From Methanospirillum hungatei (GTDB lineage: Archaea; Halobacteriota; Methanomicrobia; Methanomicrobiales; Methanospirillaceae): a stretch of DNA of 64,000 nt. The translations under genes and the position numbers were made by a program. This document shows positions 43,453-53,624 of the stretch, one piece after another. A model generated the notes under the pieces. The model ran no database searches, had not been told where the DNA came from, and worked only from the letters and a program-made list of their open reading frames with translations. Numbering within the stretch: the stretch's first letter is position 1; each line of letters begins with the position of its first letter. The stretch is taken from NCBI RefSeq assembly GCF_019263745.1, contig NZ_CP077107.1, positions 2,232,001-2,296,000 on the forward strand, read 5' to 3'.

Positions 43453-46400
43453 ATGAGAAATAATAACGCAGTAAGTGAGTTAATCGGTGCACTTCTCATA
43501 ACTGGCGTCATCGCTGGAGGAATTGGTTTAATCGCTGTGATTCTTATCTCTCAACCTCCTCCGGTTGATCTCCCCGCTGCGGATTTTAAACTCGTGATTG
43601 ATGATAATGAAAAAATAATTCGTATCTCCCATGTACGGGGCGATTCCCTTCGGGTTTTTGATGAATCTGGTTCAAATTATTGGTCAAGTATTCATGTGAA
43701 TGTGGATGGGCAGCCATATGAAATAGTGGGAGAGGGTTCTCCTTATGGAAGTTCTCAGTTCAAATTAATAAAAAATTCTCCAAATCCCGATTATCTCTAC
43801 TACGCAGTTGGTGATGTGCTAGAGGCCTCATTTCCTGATATGAATAAAAGACCTGAAAATGTTCAGTTTATTTACAAAGATAATAGAGGTGGGGAATATG
43901 TTCTTTGGGGATATGGAGGTTCAGAAAAGTATACTCCCGGAAAAGTTTCATTTTCGTATACCCCAGCGAATCCATATCCTTGTGATCTAATCCAATTCCG
44001 GGATACTTCGTCAGTTACAGCTACATCATGGTCTTGGGATTTTAACGGTGATGGTGTAGAAGATAGTCGAGATCAAAACCCACTCCCTTATCAATACGAA
44101 AGTCCTGGTACCAAGACCGTAACTCTGACCGTTAGCAATGGGATCGATACATGGAAAACAAGTCGGATAGTTACGGTTCATTCGTTTATTGCTGATTTTA
44201 GTTTTGTTCCCTCAACACCCACTACAGGTACAGCGATCAAATTTTCTGATTCTTCAAAAGGAAATCCAGAAATCTGGGAATGGAATTTTGGTGATGGAAC
44301 ATCTTCAACTGATCCAAATCCAACTCATTCCTATACCATTCCTGGTAACTATATTGTTCAGCATAGAATCGGAAAAACCAGTTCTTCATGTAGTAATTGG
44401 AGTGAATGGGAACGGAAAACTATTGAAATAACTGAGTGTACTCCAATTAGTGGCTTGTCTTTTAGTTACACACCTGATACAATATGTATTAACTCCCGGA
44501 TTTTATTTAGATCAACGCTCTCTGAAGGTTCTGAACCAATATCATATACCTGGATAATTGATGGTATTCAATATAACGAGCAGAACCATTACCATGTGTT
44601 CACCCAACCGGGATCCCATTCGGTAATATTACGAGCTTCGAATTGCGCTGGTTCGGTAGAAACCCCTCCACGTGACGTTCTGGCGGTGGATTGTAGTTGT
44701 TCAGTGAAAATTACCTCTACTTCAACTGCAGGTGGCTCAATATCACCATCAGGTGAGATAACTCTGTCTTGTGGAAGTGATCAGATTTATACGATTACTC
44801 CTGATCCCTGTTATGCGATCTCTGATGTTTTGGTTGATGATGTCTCACAGGGTCCTATTAGTTCCTATACATTTGAAAAAGTAGCTGCTAATCATAAAAT
44901 CGAAGTTCAGTTTGAAAATCCCGGGAATTCTTACCAGATCGAATCAATTTCTGGTCCTGGTGGTTCCATAACCCCTTCAGGCATTACCTCAATTACTTGT
45001 GGAAATAATCAGGCTTTTACGATCACTGCCGATCCTTGTTATGTGATCTCTGATGTTTTGGTTGATGATGTCTCACAAGGTCCTATTAGTTCCTATACGT
45101 TTGAAAGTGTGCAATCCAACCATAAAATTGAGGTTCATTTTGAACACTCCGGAACAACATACCAGATCGAATCGATTTCTGGTCCTGGTGGTTCCATAAG
45201 CCCTTCAGGTATTGTCTCTATTCCTTGTGGAAATGATCAGGCTTTTACGATTAATCCTGATCCCTGTTATAAAATCTCTGATGTTTTGGTTGACGGTGTC
45301 TCGATCCCCGGTTCTTTCTCGAATCCCTATGTATATTCCGGGTTCACAAATGTTCAAAAAGACTACATTCTGGAAGCTGTTTTTACGGAAATACCCTATA
45401 ACATAACTATTAGTGTTACGGGGAATGGAGTGATTTCTCCAGGGACTGGCACCGTTCTTTGTGGTTCAAGTCCCATGTATACCATCACTGCTGATCCCTG
45501 TAATTATATTTCCTCCATACTGATAGATGGTGTTCCGCTTTCGGGTCCTTTCTCAAATCCGTATGTGTATTCGGGATTCACGAATGTTCAGCAAGATCAT
45601 ACTCTTTCGGCTGTTTTCACTGGAATCTCCTATAATATTACAACAAGTACAACCGGTAGTGGTACAATAACTCCTGGAAGTGGTCCTGTTCTCTGTGGTT
45701 CAAGTCCGGTGTATACTATCACTGCTGATCCCTGTAACCGAATTTCTTCTATCATTGTTGATGGAAACGCCCCTACTGGCCCATTTGAAAGCCCCTATAA
45801 TTACTCTGGTTTCTCGAATGTCCAGGAAGATCACACAATAGAAGCAGTATTTATTGAAAGTCCTTTAACAATCACGACAATAATAACGGGGAATGGAGTG
45901 ATTTCTCCAGGGACTGGCCCCGTTCTTTGTGGTTCAAGTCCCATATATACCATCACTGCCGGTTCCTGCAATCGTATTTCCTCCATATTGGTTGATGGGA
46001 TTCCGCTTTCGGGTCCTTTCTCAAATCCTTACGTGTATTCTGGATTCGCAAATATTCAGGAAGATCACATAATTGAAGCGGTATTTACTCCTGATACATT
46101 TAATATTACAGCTACAGCCGGGACCGGTGGATCAATATCACCATCAGGTGTCGTCCCGGTAACCTGCGGTGGCAGCCAGACCTTCACCTTCACACCAGAT
46201 TCAGGATACGAAATCGACGGAGTTATCGTTGATGGCCAGTCAATTGGTGTTGTAAACAGTTATACGTTCACTAATATTCAAGAAAACCATACGATCCACG
46301 TAGATTTTGGTAATACTGGTTACTGCCTTATTGCAGGATATATCACCGATGAAACAACCGGATTGGGTGTCCCTGGAATCAAGGTAGATGTATGGAATGA

Positions 46401-47469
46401 AGATAGGACTATGATCCTACGATCCGGAATTAGTCAATCAAATGGTTATTATGCTATAAAACACCCGAAGCCTAAGAAAAGTTACTGGGTCGATGTAAAC
46501 TGCCCGGATCAAGGAAATTGGCGAACAAATAACCCTGTTTCAAGATGGTATAATAATGTACATCTGAATCCTGCTGCATATTGTGATCAGACAAATATTA
46601 ATTTCAGTGGCAGACTTTATTCAAACATTGTTGAAAACGTTTTCATCCACGGCCAAAGATTGAGTTTTGCCGGTGACACCATCATGGGTCATGGGTCAAC
46701 TGTTATCATCACCGGAGGACTCAATACAGCAAGTACAAATCTCGGTGCTCAAATCGGAGCAACGACGATTTACATTAATGGTGATGTTGACCTGGCAACA
46801 GGAAGTGCCGGTCTTGGTTCATCAACAAAACCCGGAAATATCTACATAAATGGAGATTTAAGATTATGGAATGGTCAGCGGGAAATTTATGGTGATGTAT
46901 ACGTAAATGGAAATTTTGACTTGAAGGATGCCAGAATACATGGGATGGTATTCGTAGATGGTGATCTCACATTAGACTGGACCCCATACCTGGCAACTGA
47001 TGCCCGTATCTTTTACACTGGCCAGATCCATCATCCAAATAATTACGATCAAAATATTCTTGCAAAATGCATTAAATGGGATATCGTGCCAGGATTTACC
47101 ATTCCGGATGGATTGCCCTCGTTAAAACCTGATGACTGGTATTCATCCAATGGGTATGGAACAGGGGGACTATTAACCAGTGGAATGAAAGTATTTGCTG
47201 CTAGTTACTCTTCAACAGGATATCGGCCATCAGCAACAAATGTCATCATAGTGGCGAAAACCGGAGATATCACGATAACCGGTCTTGGGGGAAGCAGCCT
47301 GACCGGAATATTCTTTGCACCATATGGAAAAGTCACATTTGGTGGCGGATCCTTGCAAGGATTAATTCTCACTCGGGATGGTTTTTTTGTTACCAGTGGA
47401 GGAACAGATGTCACATTTTTACCCATTCATCACTACATCTCCAATCCCTCTGAGTATCCATTCCAATAA
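43453..47469 (+). CDS. Giant modular pilin-like surface protein (1338 residues)
   Basis: N-terminus NNNAVSELIGALLITGVIAG is a pilin-type signal and helix. A pilin-like domain follows to about 155, then three PKD domains (about 160-415; WSWDFNGDG and WEWNFGDG cores), seven InlB-like B-repeat units of about 75 residues (about 417-955), a carboxypeptidase-regulatory-like domain (about 957-1050, TDETTGLGVPGIKVDVW) and a C-terminal beta-helix domain (about 1058-1338; IYINGDVDL, IYINGDLRL, VYVNGNFDL). B-repeats 1-6 share a cysteine pair (CG...DPC) likely to form one disulphide each; repeat 7 has lost the second Cys. Some repeats are near-identical in DNA. Probably an adhesin or tip protein. Confidence 0.75.
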   Translation: MRNNNAVSELIGALLITGVIAGGIGLIAVILISQPPPVDLPAADFKLVIDDNEKIIRISHVRGDSLRVFDESGSNYWSSIHVNVDGQPYEIVGEGSPYGSSQFKLIKNSPNPDYLYYAVGDVLEASFPDMNKRPENVQFIYKDNRGGEYVLWGYGGSEKYTPGKVSFSYTPANPYPCDLIQFRDTSSVTATSWSWDFNGDGVEDSRDQNPLPYQYESPGTKTVTLTVSNGIDTWKTSRIVTVHSFIADFSFVPSTPTTGTAIKFSDSSKGNPEIWEWNFGDGTSSTDPNPTHSYTIPGNYIVQHRIGKTSSSCSNWSEWERKTIEITECTPISGLSFSYTPDTICINSRILFRSTLSEGSEPISYTWIIDGIQYNEQNHYHVFTQPGSHSVILRASNCAGSVETPPRDVLAVDCSCSVKITSTSTAGGSISPSGEITLSCGSDQIYTITPDPCYAISDVLVDDVSQGPISSYTFEKVAANHKIEVQFENPGNSYQIESISGPGGSITPSGITSITCGNNQAFTITADPCYVISDVLVDDVSQGPISSYTFESVQSNHKIEVHFEHSGTTYQIESISGPGGSISPSGIVSIPCGNDQAFTINPDPCYKISDVLVDGVSIPGSFSNPYVYSGFTNVQKDYILEAVFTEIPYNITISVTGNGVISPGTGTVLCGSSPMYTITADPCNYISSILIDGVPLSGPFSNPYVYSGFTNVQQDHTLSAVFTGISYNITTSTTGSGTITPGSGPVLCGSSPVYTITADPCNRISSIIVDGNAPTGPFESPYNYSGFSNVQEDHTIEAVFIESPLTITTIITGNGVISPGTGPVLCGSSPIYTITAGSCNRISSILVDGIPLSGPFSNPYVYSGFANIQEDHIIEAVFTPDTFNITATAGTGGSISPSGVVPVTCGGSQTFTFTPDSGYEIDGVIVDGQSIGVVNSYTFTNIQENHTIHVDFGNTGYCLIAGYITDETTGLGVPGIKVDVWNEDRTMILRSGISQSNGYYAIKHPKPKKSYWVDVNCPDQGNWRTNNPVSRWYNNVHLNPAAYCDQTNINFSGRLYSNIVENVFIHGQRLSFAGDTIMGHGSTVIITGGLNTASTNLGAQIGATTIYINGDVDLATGSAGLGSSTKPGNIYINGDLRLWNGQREIYGDVYVNGNFDLKDARIHGMVFVDGDLTLDWTPYLATDARIFYTGQIHHPNNYDQNILAKCIKWDIVPGFTIPDGLPSLKPDDWYSSNGYGTGGLLTSGMKVFAASYSSTGYRPSATNVIIVAKTGDITITGLGGSSLTGIFFAPYGKVTFGGGSLQGLILTRDGFFVTSGGTDVTFLPIHHYISNPSEYPFQ

Positions 47470-47645
47470 CCCATTTTTGAACCGGAAAACTCATATTCAC
47501 GACTCAATGCCATAAGAAAAAGAGATAAAAAAATTTGATTTTTATTCCAATTACTCTAAATATCAAAAACAAATCTCAATATGGCTGCGTTTCATAAGGT
47601 TAAAAGAAAGTAGTAAAAGAAAACTTTTAATATGAATTCGGGTTT

Positions 47646-48731
47646 ATGATTCTTTACAGTATCCTCCGACAAATGACATCCATGACCCCGATGCAGGTTC
47701 GAGAAAAACCTCCGGAATCCTCTCCATTTGAGCATGCAGTGAGCCAGTTAATATCATCAATTCTTATTGTCTCACTCGCGGTAGCTCTGGGAGCCATAAC
47801 ACTTGTCGTCTATTCTGATCTTATCCTAAAACCGATTGAAAAATCTGCATATATCGCAGTTGAAGGGAATGTCTCAAAACCAGCAGAATATGAGGTCTTC
47901 ACATTAAGGCATCTTCAGGGTGATGTCGGGTACTTCGGAAATCATGGAGAAGGGTATCCATTGTATATACAAGCCTCATCCGGATCATTATCTGCAAAGG
48001 CAGTACCTGATCCAGCTGAGATAACATGGAAACCCGGAATGATTCTTTATGTCTACAGAAACACCACTGATTTTGTAGTAACGGATGATCTGTCCACGAT
48101 AGCAGGTGCCCAAAAATTCGACGGATCAGAGATTCAGGTCTCGGTTGTCGATTCAACAAATGATATACTTATCTATAGCAAAAGTCAGGGCATAGGCGGA
48201 CCAGTGGAAGAAGAATTTGCCCGGGGACCAGGATTTACAATATATGGCTGGGAGAGATTTACCTCCCCACCTGCCCCGACATCATCAGATCAACATTGGG
48301 CAACCATGGTAGTGGATGGAAATCGCGATAATAACCGCAGGTTCCATCTTCAACACAATCAACTGAACAACAGGTTTGAGTTTGCTTTGAGGACTACACA
48401 GATGGCTACGACAAATCAACAAGCCCGCTGGATACAATCCCCATCTGGACCCCAGCAGGATGTCTGGTATTGTATCACTGGAACATATAATCAGACAGAC
48501 GGGCGGATTCGATTATATATAAACGGGAATGAAGTTTCTTCCAGTACATTAGACTCCAGTGGAATTGCACCCTCTCCGGGATTCTATCAGATCGGCGGTC
48601 CCCAAGGAGTCACCTTTTCCTCTGTCGCAAATCAAAGAAAACTCCTGGGTGATGTCAGGGGCGTTACAACCGTTGAAGAAGTGTTATTGCCTGACGAAAT
48701 CCTGTCAATATATAGTAAAGGAAATCCATAA
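47646..48731 (+). CDS. Pilin-like protein with LamG-type lectin domain
   Basis: Protein of 361 residues. A polar leader of about 30 residues precedes FEHAVSQLISSILIVSLAVA, a pilin-type hydrophobic segment with the likely cut after HA. A domain shared in style with the next two genes follows (EYEVFTLRHLQGDVGYFGNH). Residues 200-350 resemble a LamG/concanavalin-like sandwich (FTIYGWERFTSPP, VWYCITGTYNQTDGRIRLYI). The start codon has no obvious ribosome site and Met at 47673 is an alternative. Likely glycan-binding. Confidence 0.68.
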   Translation: MILYSILRQMTSMTPMQVREKPPESSPFEHAVSQLISSILIVSLAVALGAITLVVYSDLILKPIEKSAYIAVEGNVSKPAEYEVFTLRHLQGDVGYFGNHGEGYPLYIQASSGSLSAKAVPDPAEITWKPGMILYVYRNTTDFVVTDDLSTIAGAQKFDGSEIQVSVVDSTNDILIYSKSQGIGGPVEEEFARGPGFTIYGWERFTSPPAPTSSDQHWATMVVDGNRDNNRRFHLQHNQLNNRFEFALRTTQMATTNQQARWIQSPSGPQQDVWYCITGTYNQTDGRIRLYINGNEVSSSTLDSSGIAPSPGFYQIGGPQGVTFSSVANQRKLLGDVRGVTTVEEVLLPDEILSIYSKGNP

Positions 48732-48802
48732 TCCTGAATAATAGTAGCCAAGATGGCTACAAATGCAATAAATAGACAGATTGATGGGAGATATTTAGAC
48801 CT

Positions 48803-50212
48803 ATGATGCCTGAAAAAGCCTACAATAAGAACTATTTCAAAAACATTACCGAACATGCAGTAACACCAACGGTCAGTGTAATACTCATTCTTTTTCTCGT
48901 TGTTGCTCTCGCTGGAATTATCTATGTCATCATCTTCGGGCTTGCCTCATCAGTAGAAAAAACGGCTTATGTAGCAACTGATGCACAAATCGTTAATATT
49001 ACTCCGGAAATTCAGGCAATTGAAGTTATGCACCGGAACGGAGATGTCATGTATTATGAAGGCCAGGGGGATAATGTACAATATGAGGTCAGGTTCATTG
49101 TTGACACACGTGATAACGCACCCGTTGTAAAAGTCAATCCTTCTTTTCTTACCTCCGATAAAACATGGTCTCCGGGAGATAGGGTTATCATATTTAACCG
49201 GACTGATGGGTACTATCTGACCAATGATATTTCTTTAATAAATGGAGCAATATCTCCCTCTCAAGGACCCTTATCTGTTCGGATTATTGATAACACTCAT
49301 GATCAGCTTATCGCAAATCGGGGTGTTGGCGGCACAACCGGAGGGGGTGGAGGTTCTGAGCCTATTGATGGTATTGAGAAAATCTTCCTTTATGGCCAAA
49401 GATTGAGCTTTGCCGGTGATACCATTAGTGGTCCGGATGCAACAGTAGTAATTACCGGGGGATTGAATACCGCAAATACAAACCTAGGAGCTCAAATTGC
49501 TGTAACGACCATATACATCGATGGTGATGTCGATTTATCAACAGGGAGTGCTGGTCTTGGTTCATCTGTAAAACCTGGAAAAATTTACATAAATGGAGAT
49601 TTGAGGTTATGGGAGGGTGGACGAAATATCTATGGGGATGTATATGTTGATGGAAATTTTGATCTGAAAGATGCCAGAATTCATGGAAATGTATTTGTAA
49701 ATGGTGATCTTACCCTGGGCTGGACACCGTATCTGGCAGAAGACACCCGAATATATTACACCGGCACGATTTCTCATCCGGACTATTATGCCTCAGAGAT
49801 ACTTGCAAAATGCATTCAAACGTCAAGCGTACCTGGTTTTACCATTCCAACCGGATTACCTTCACTAAAACCAGATGACTGGTATACATCAAATGGATAT
49901 GTTTCAGGAGGTCAACTCACCAGTGGGATGAAGGTATATGCTAACAGCTACTCTTCAACAGAATATCGCCCATCAGCAACAAATGTTGTGATAGTAGCAA
50001 AATCCGGTGATATCACAATCACCGACCTTGGAGGAAGCGGCGTGTCTGGTGTGTTCTTTGCTCCAAATGGAAGGGTTACCTTTGGAGGTGGATCCCTACA
50101 GGGATTAATCCTATCTCAGGATGGATTTTTTGTTACCAGTGGGGGGACGGATGTAATTTTTAAAAGTATTCAGGATTTCATCAGTAATCCCAATGATTAC
50201 CCATTCCAGTAA
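48803..50212 (+). CDS. Pilin-like protein with C-terminal beta-helix domain
   Basis: Protein of 469 residues. Leader of 21 residues, then ITEHAVTPTVSVILILFLVV, a pilin-type helix. Residues 45-180 form a small domain (AIEVMHRNGDVMYYEGQG, TWSPGDRVIIFNRTDGYYL). A Gly-rich hinge (GGTTGGGGGS) leads to a beta-helix domain of 280 residues that is close to 75% identical by eye with the end of the 1338-residue protein (FYGQRLSFAGDT-type start, GLPSLKPDDWY, SGGTDV). Same N-terminal module as the next gene, different C-terminal module: a clear case of domain exchange. Confidence 0.72.
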   Translation: MMPEKAYNKNYFKNITEHAVTPTVSVILILFLVVALAGIIYVIIFGLASSVEKTAYVATDAQIVNITPEIQAIEVMHRNGDVMYYEGQGDNVQYEVRFIVDTRDNAPVVKVNPSFLTSDKTWSPGDRVIIFNRTDGYYLTNDISLINGAISPSQGPLSVRIIDNTHDQLIANRGVGGTTGGGGGSEPIDGIEKIFLYGQRLSFAGDTISGPDATVVITGGLNTANTNLGAQIAVTTIYIDGDVDLSTGSAGLGSSVKPGKIYINGDLRLWEGGRNIYGDVYVDGNFDLKDARIHGNVFVNGDLTLGWTPYLAEDTRIYYTGTISHPDYYASEILAKCIQTSSVPGFTIPTGLPSLKPDDWYTSNGYVSGGQLTSGMKVYANSYSSTEYRPSATNVVIVAKSGDITITDLGGSGVSGVFFAPNGRVTFGGGSLQGLILSQDGFFVTSGGTDVIFKSIQDFISNPNDYPFQ

Positions 50213-50341
50213 GTGTTCCGTTATGAAATATAAGGAATTTCTGACTTCGATTTCCGGCACGTGATGGATATATAATCCGGATAATAGAATATATTTTAAT
50301 TATTGCCATTCCTGAAAAACATTCAACACCATGTGACATTC

Positions 50342-51256
50342 ATGAATATTCGACCAACTATAAGATCTCAGAAAATCCATTCAAAGAGAGTCATAGATCA
50401 TGCGGTAACCCCTACAGTCAGTATAATACTCATTCTTTTTCTCGTTGTTGCCCTTGCTGGGATCATCTATGCTCTCATATTCGGCCTTGCCTCTTCGGTT
50501 GAGAAAACTGCATATGTTGCCACTGATGCGAATATTGTAAACATAACTCCTGGCATCCAGGTGATTGAGGTCATGCATCGGAATGGGGATGTCATGTATT
50601 ATGAAAACCAAAGCCGTGATGCTCAGTATGAGGTCAGGTTTATCATAGACTCTGGTGATTCTTCTTCAGTTGTACAGACGGATCCAAGTCTCTTATCAAC
50701 AGGAAGCATATGGTCTCCGGGAAAAAAGGTAATAATATTTAAGAGAATTGATGGTTATTACCTGACTGACGATATCTCCTTAATAGCAAATCCGGAGGCA
50801 TTCCCTCCTGGTCCGGTAGGAATACGGGTAATTGATAACACTCATGATCAACTTATCGCGTATAAGGGGACAGGAAATATTGGTGGAACTCTAACACCGA
50901 CAACCGAACCTACCACAGAGCCAACAACTGAACCCACCACAGTGCCTACGACACCGACTATCAGTCCAACGCCGACTCCGCCACCATCTCAAGGTTGTAT
51001 AAATTGTCCATTAGGTGAATCATTCAGTGTAGCATTTACAACGGAAATCATCGGACCCCGAACCATACGATTCAAAGATGCTTCATCACCACAACCAAAT
51101 ATTCGGGCCTGGACATTTGGAGATGGGGGATCAGATACTGGCGAAATTGTTGTTCATACATACTCGACTTCAGGGCCATACAAAATTACTCTGACCGTAA
51201 AGAAAAACAATAGTCCCTGTACCTGCACATTGACACAGTGGACTACTGTCTCATAA
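50342..51256 (+). CDS. Pilin-like protein with Thr/Pro stalk and PKD domain
   Basis: Protein of 304 residues from the ATG at 50342; the longer frame starts at a TTG. RVIDHAVTPTVSIILILFLV is the pilin-type segment, followed by a module close to that of the preceding gene (IEVMHRNGDVMYYENQ, WSPGKKVIIFKRIDGYYLTD). A stalk of TEPTTEPTTEPTTVPTTP repeats follows, then a C-terminal PKD domain (IRFKDASSPQPNIRAWTFGD, VVHTYSTSGPYKITL). The repetitive Thr stalk is a likely site of heavy glycosylation. Last gene of the cluster; a 267-bp spacer with no gene follows. Confidence 0.72.
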   Translation: MNIRPTIRSQKIHSKRVIDHAVTPTVSIILILFLVVALAGIIYALIFGLASSVEKTAYVATDANIVNITPGIQVIEVMHRNGDVMYYENQSRDAQYEVRFIIDSGDSSSVVQTDPSLLSTGSIWSPGKKVIIFKRIDGYYLTDDISLIANPEAFPPGPVGIRVIDNTHDQLIAYKGTGNIGGTLTPTTEPTTEPTTEPTTVPTTPTISPTPTPPPSQGCINCPLGESFSVAFTTEIIGPRTIRFKDASSPQPNIRAWTFGDGGSDTGEIVVHTYSTSGPYKITLTVKKNNSPCTCTLTQWTTVS

Positions 51257-51523
51257 AATCACCTCTTCCTCTTTTGAAATTTGCATCTGATTAGATATAC
51301 TTAGTCATGTCAGGTTTCAAAACTGCTAGAAAATACCTATAACCAAATCACCTCCGGTTATCATTGGCTGGATACCCAAAAACCCTTGTATGAAATCTCT
51401 AATTCCTGGTGGAGATCAATTCCAGAAGGGAGGCTAATCAGGTGCAATTCCTGTTAATTGACTGAAGATTTGTAGTTAAGAACTGGATAACTATTATTCC
51501 CGTATCTGTCGTTAAGTACAATC

Positions 51524-53134
51524 ATGAGGTTTTTCAATACTGCTGGTCCGGTAAATTGTGTGAAGCATTACTGTCTGGATCCTCTCTCCCGGTTTGTTCT
51601 TGAAGAAATCCTCTCCCTTATCCGTCAGGAAAAATATTTCGTCCTCCATGCTCCTAGGCAGACCGGAAAGACCTCATGTATGCTTGCCCTGATGAAGTAT
51701 CTGAATGATACCGGGGAATACCTGTCATTGTTCACAAATATTGAAAGTGCCCAAGTTGCACGTGAAGATGTAACCCGCGGAATACGTTCAGTCATGAGTT
51801 CCATTGGAATATATGCTCGTGATTTTTTAGGCAATCAGTTTGTCCTTGATAATGATAATGAAATACTGCAGTAAAGAGGGGCATATAATGCACTTGAGGA
51901 GGTCCTAAGTCAATGGTCCAGCCACGAACAATTACCAATCGTGCTCATTATCGATGAGACTGATGCACTGATTGGAGACACTCTCATATCTCTTCTCCGC
52001 CAGCTTCGTTCAGGATATTCCCGCAGACCGGCAAACTTTCCTTCATCCATAATTCTTTGTGGAGTCCGTGATGTCCGTGACTATCGGATTTATTCAAACC
52101 AGGAAAAATCCATCATCACCGGTGGCAGTGCATTTAACATCAAAGCAAAATCCCTTCGCCTTGGCAATTTTTCCCGTGAAGAAACAATAAGCCTCTGTCT
52201 GCAACACACTACTGAAACCGGGCAGAAATTCGAACCAAACGCCCTTGACAAAATCTGGGGAAATTCTCAAGGCCAGCCCTGGCTGGTCAATGCCCTCGCT
52301 TATGATGCCTGTTTTGAACTTCTGGAAACAAAGGATCGCTCCATACCTATCACTGTTGAAATAATTGAAAAGACAAAAATGCGACTGATTCTTCGTCATG
52401 AAACTCACCTCGACCAGCTTGCCGACAAACTTCGGGAAGAACGGGTACGCCGGATTGTGGAACCAATGATCGAAGGAACATCGGTTGACTCCTCCATTAA
52501 CGATGATGATCTCTCGTATGCGATAGACCTTGGCCTTGTAACACGTGGATTAGATGGTCTGCAGATTGCAAACCCTATCTATCGTGAGGTCATCCCTCGT
52601 CAGTTAACAGCAATTACAAGTTATAATCTTGAAGCAACAATTCCTCGTGCTCCTTTTATCCGGCCTGATGGCAGACTTGACACCCGGTACCTGTTTACAG
52701 CGTTCCAGCAGTTTTACCGTGAAAATTCCGGAAGCTGGCTTCAGATTGCCCAGTACCGTGAGGCAGGTCCCCAGCTCCTGCTCATGGCTTTCCTACAGCG
52801 GGTAGTCAACGGCGGTGGGAGAATTGAGCGTGAATATGGTCTTGGCCGGGGCAGACTTGACCTTCTTATTATCTGGCCGGTTCAGTCAGGCGAAATCCAG
52901 CGGATCGTTATTGAATGCAAAGTTTTGCATCATTCACTTGAAAAAACCATTCGTGATAGTCTTTCCCAGACATATCGGTACGCAGACACATGCAGTGCAA
53001 CCGAATCCCACCTGGTCATCTTCGACCGGACTCCGGAAAAACCCTGGGATGAGAAAATTTTCTGCCGGGAGGAAGTATATTCTAAAACAGAGGTTCATCC
53101 GGTGAGGTTCCCTGTCACAGTCTGGGGTTTGTGA
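51524..53134 (+). pseudogene. AAA-ATPase/PD-(D/E)XK nuclease gene interrupted by an in-frame TAA
   Basis: Two open stretches (51524-51874 and from 51875) lie in the same frame and are separated only by TAA at 51872-51874, within an otherwise continuous protein (NEILQ-stop-RGAYNALEEVL). The first half holds Walker A (APRQTGKTS, about 43-51), the second Walker B (VLIIDETD). The end carries a PD-(D/E)XK nuclease-like core (GRLDLLIIWP, RIVIECKV). The family is the AAA-like domain plus nuclease proteins common in Methanomicrobiales. There is no further damage, so the mutation is recent or read through. It is not a UAG, so pyrrolysine is not an explanation. Confidence 0.8.
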
Positions 53135-53304
53135 ACTATATGGGTTTTCATTGTCCTGCCGGATAAAATGCCCTGGGTTTTTGATATCCCGGGTAAACAT
53201 TTAATGCAGCATTGTCCGTGTGGTCGCAATGAAATATCTTCATGTGGTGTATGATCCAATAGTCCCGGAAAACCTCCTTTTCTTTAGAGAAGATTATTCC
53301 CGTA

Positions 53305-53529
53305 GTGATCACGCAACTCTGTTCAAGACTTGATTGCATCAATGTTCATCTGACAAGGCAAGCTGAGGTAAAAGGAGGACTTATCAGGTCACTTGGACCT
53401 TCTCCAGGAAAGATCGGAAAGAATGACGTTGCAGATTTGATTGCAAAAGCGTACGTGATTGCTCCTGAATATATCTCACGGCTTGTACATGGGAACCTGG
53501 AGAAAGAACATCTGGATGAGAAGGATTGA
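53305..53529 (+). CDS. Small hypothetical protein, perhaps frameshifted
   Basis: The 74-codon frame from a GTG at 53305 ends 3 bp into the next annotated frame. The sequence GGLIRSLGPSPGKIGKNDVA and the helix-like YVIAPEYISRLVHGNL look like a real protein. Just upstream in another frame a 34-codon ORF (53229-53333, MKYLHVVYDPIVPENLLFF) runs into it, so the true gene may be about 100 codons with one frameshift near 53310-53333. Family unknown. Confidence 0.35.
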   Translation: MITQLCSRLDCINVHLTRQAEVKGGLIRSLGPSPGKIGKNDVADLIAKAYVIAPEYISRLVHGNLEKEHLDEKD

Positions 53530-53624
53530 TGGGAAATTACATAGTCCCCCATTCTACCAGGAGGTTGGAAAAAGATATCTACTCCCAGGGTGATATTCGG
53601 CATAGAGTAAACCAGGAGGCAATC

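Noticed and set aside
43453-47469. Possible assembly artefact from near-identical repeats
   Set aside because: The repeats differ by many substitutions and keep one frame over 1338 codons, so the gene is real, although repeat number could have been collapsed.
51872-51874. TAA as a recoded codon (selenocysteine or pyrrolysine)
   Set aside because: Selenocysteine uses UGA and pyrrolysine UAG. The stop is UAA, so neither fits; a plain nonsense mutation is the simplest reading.
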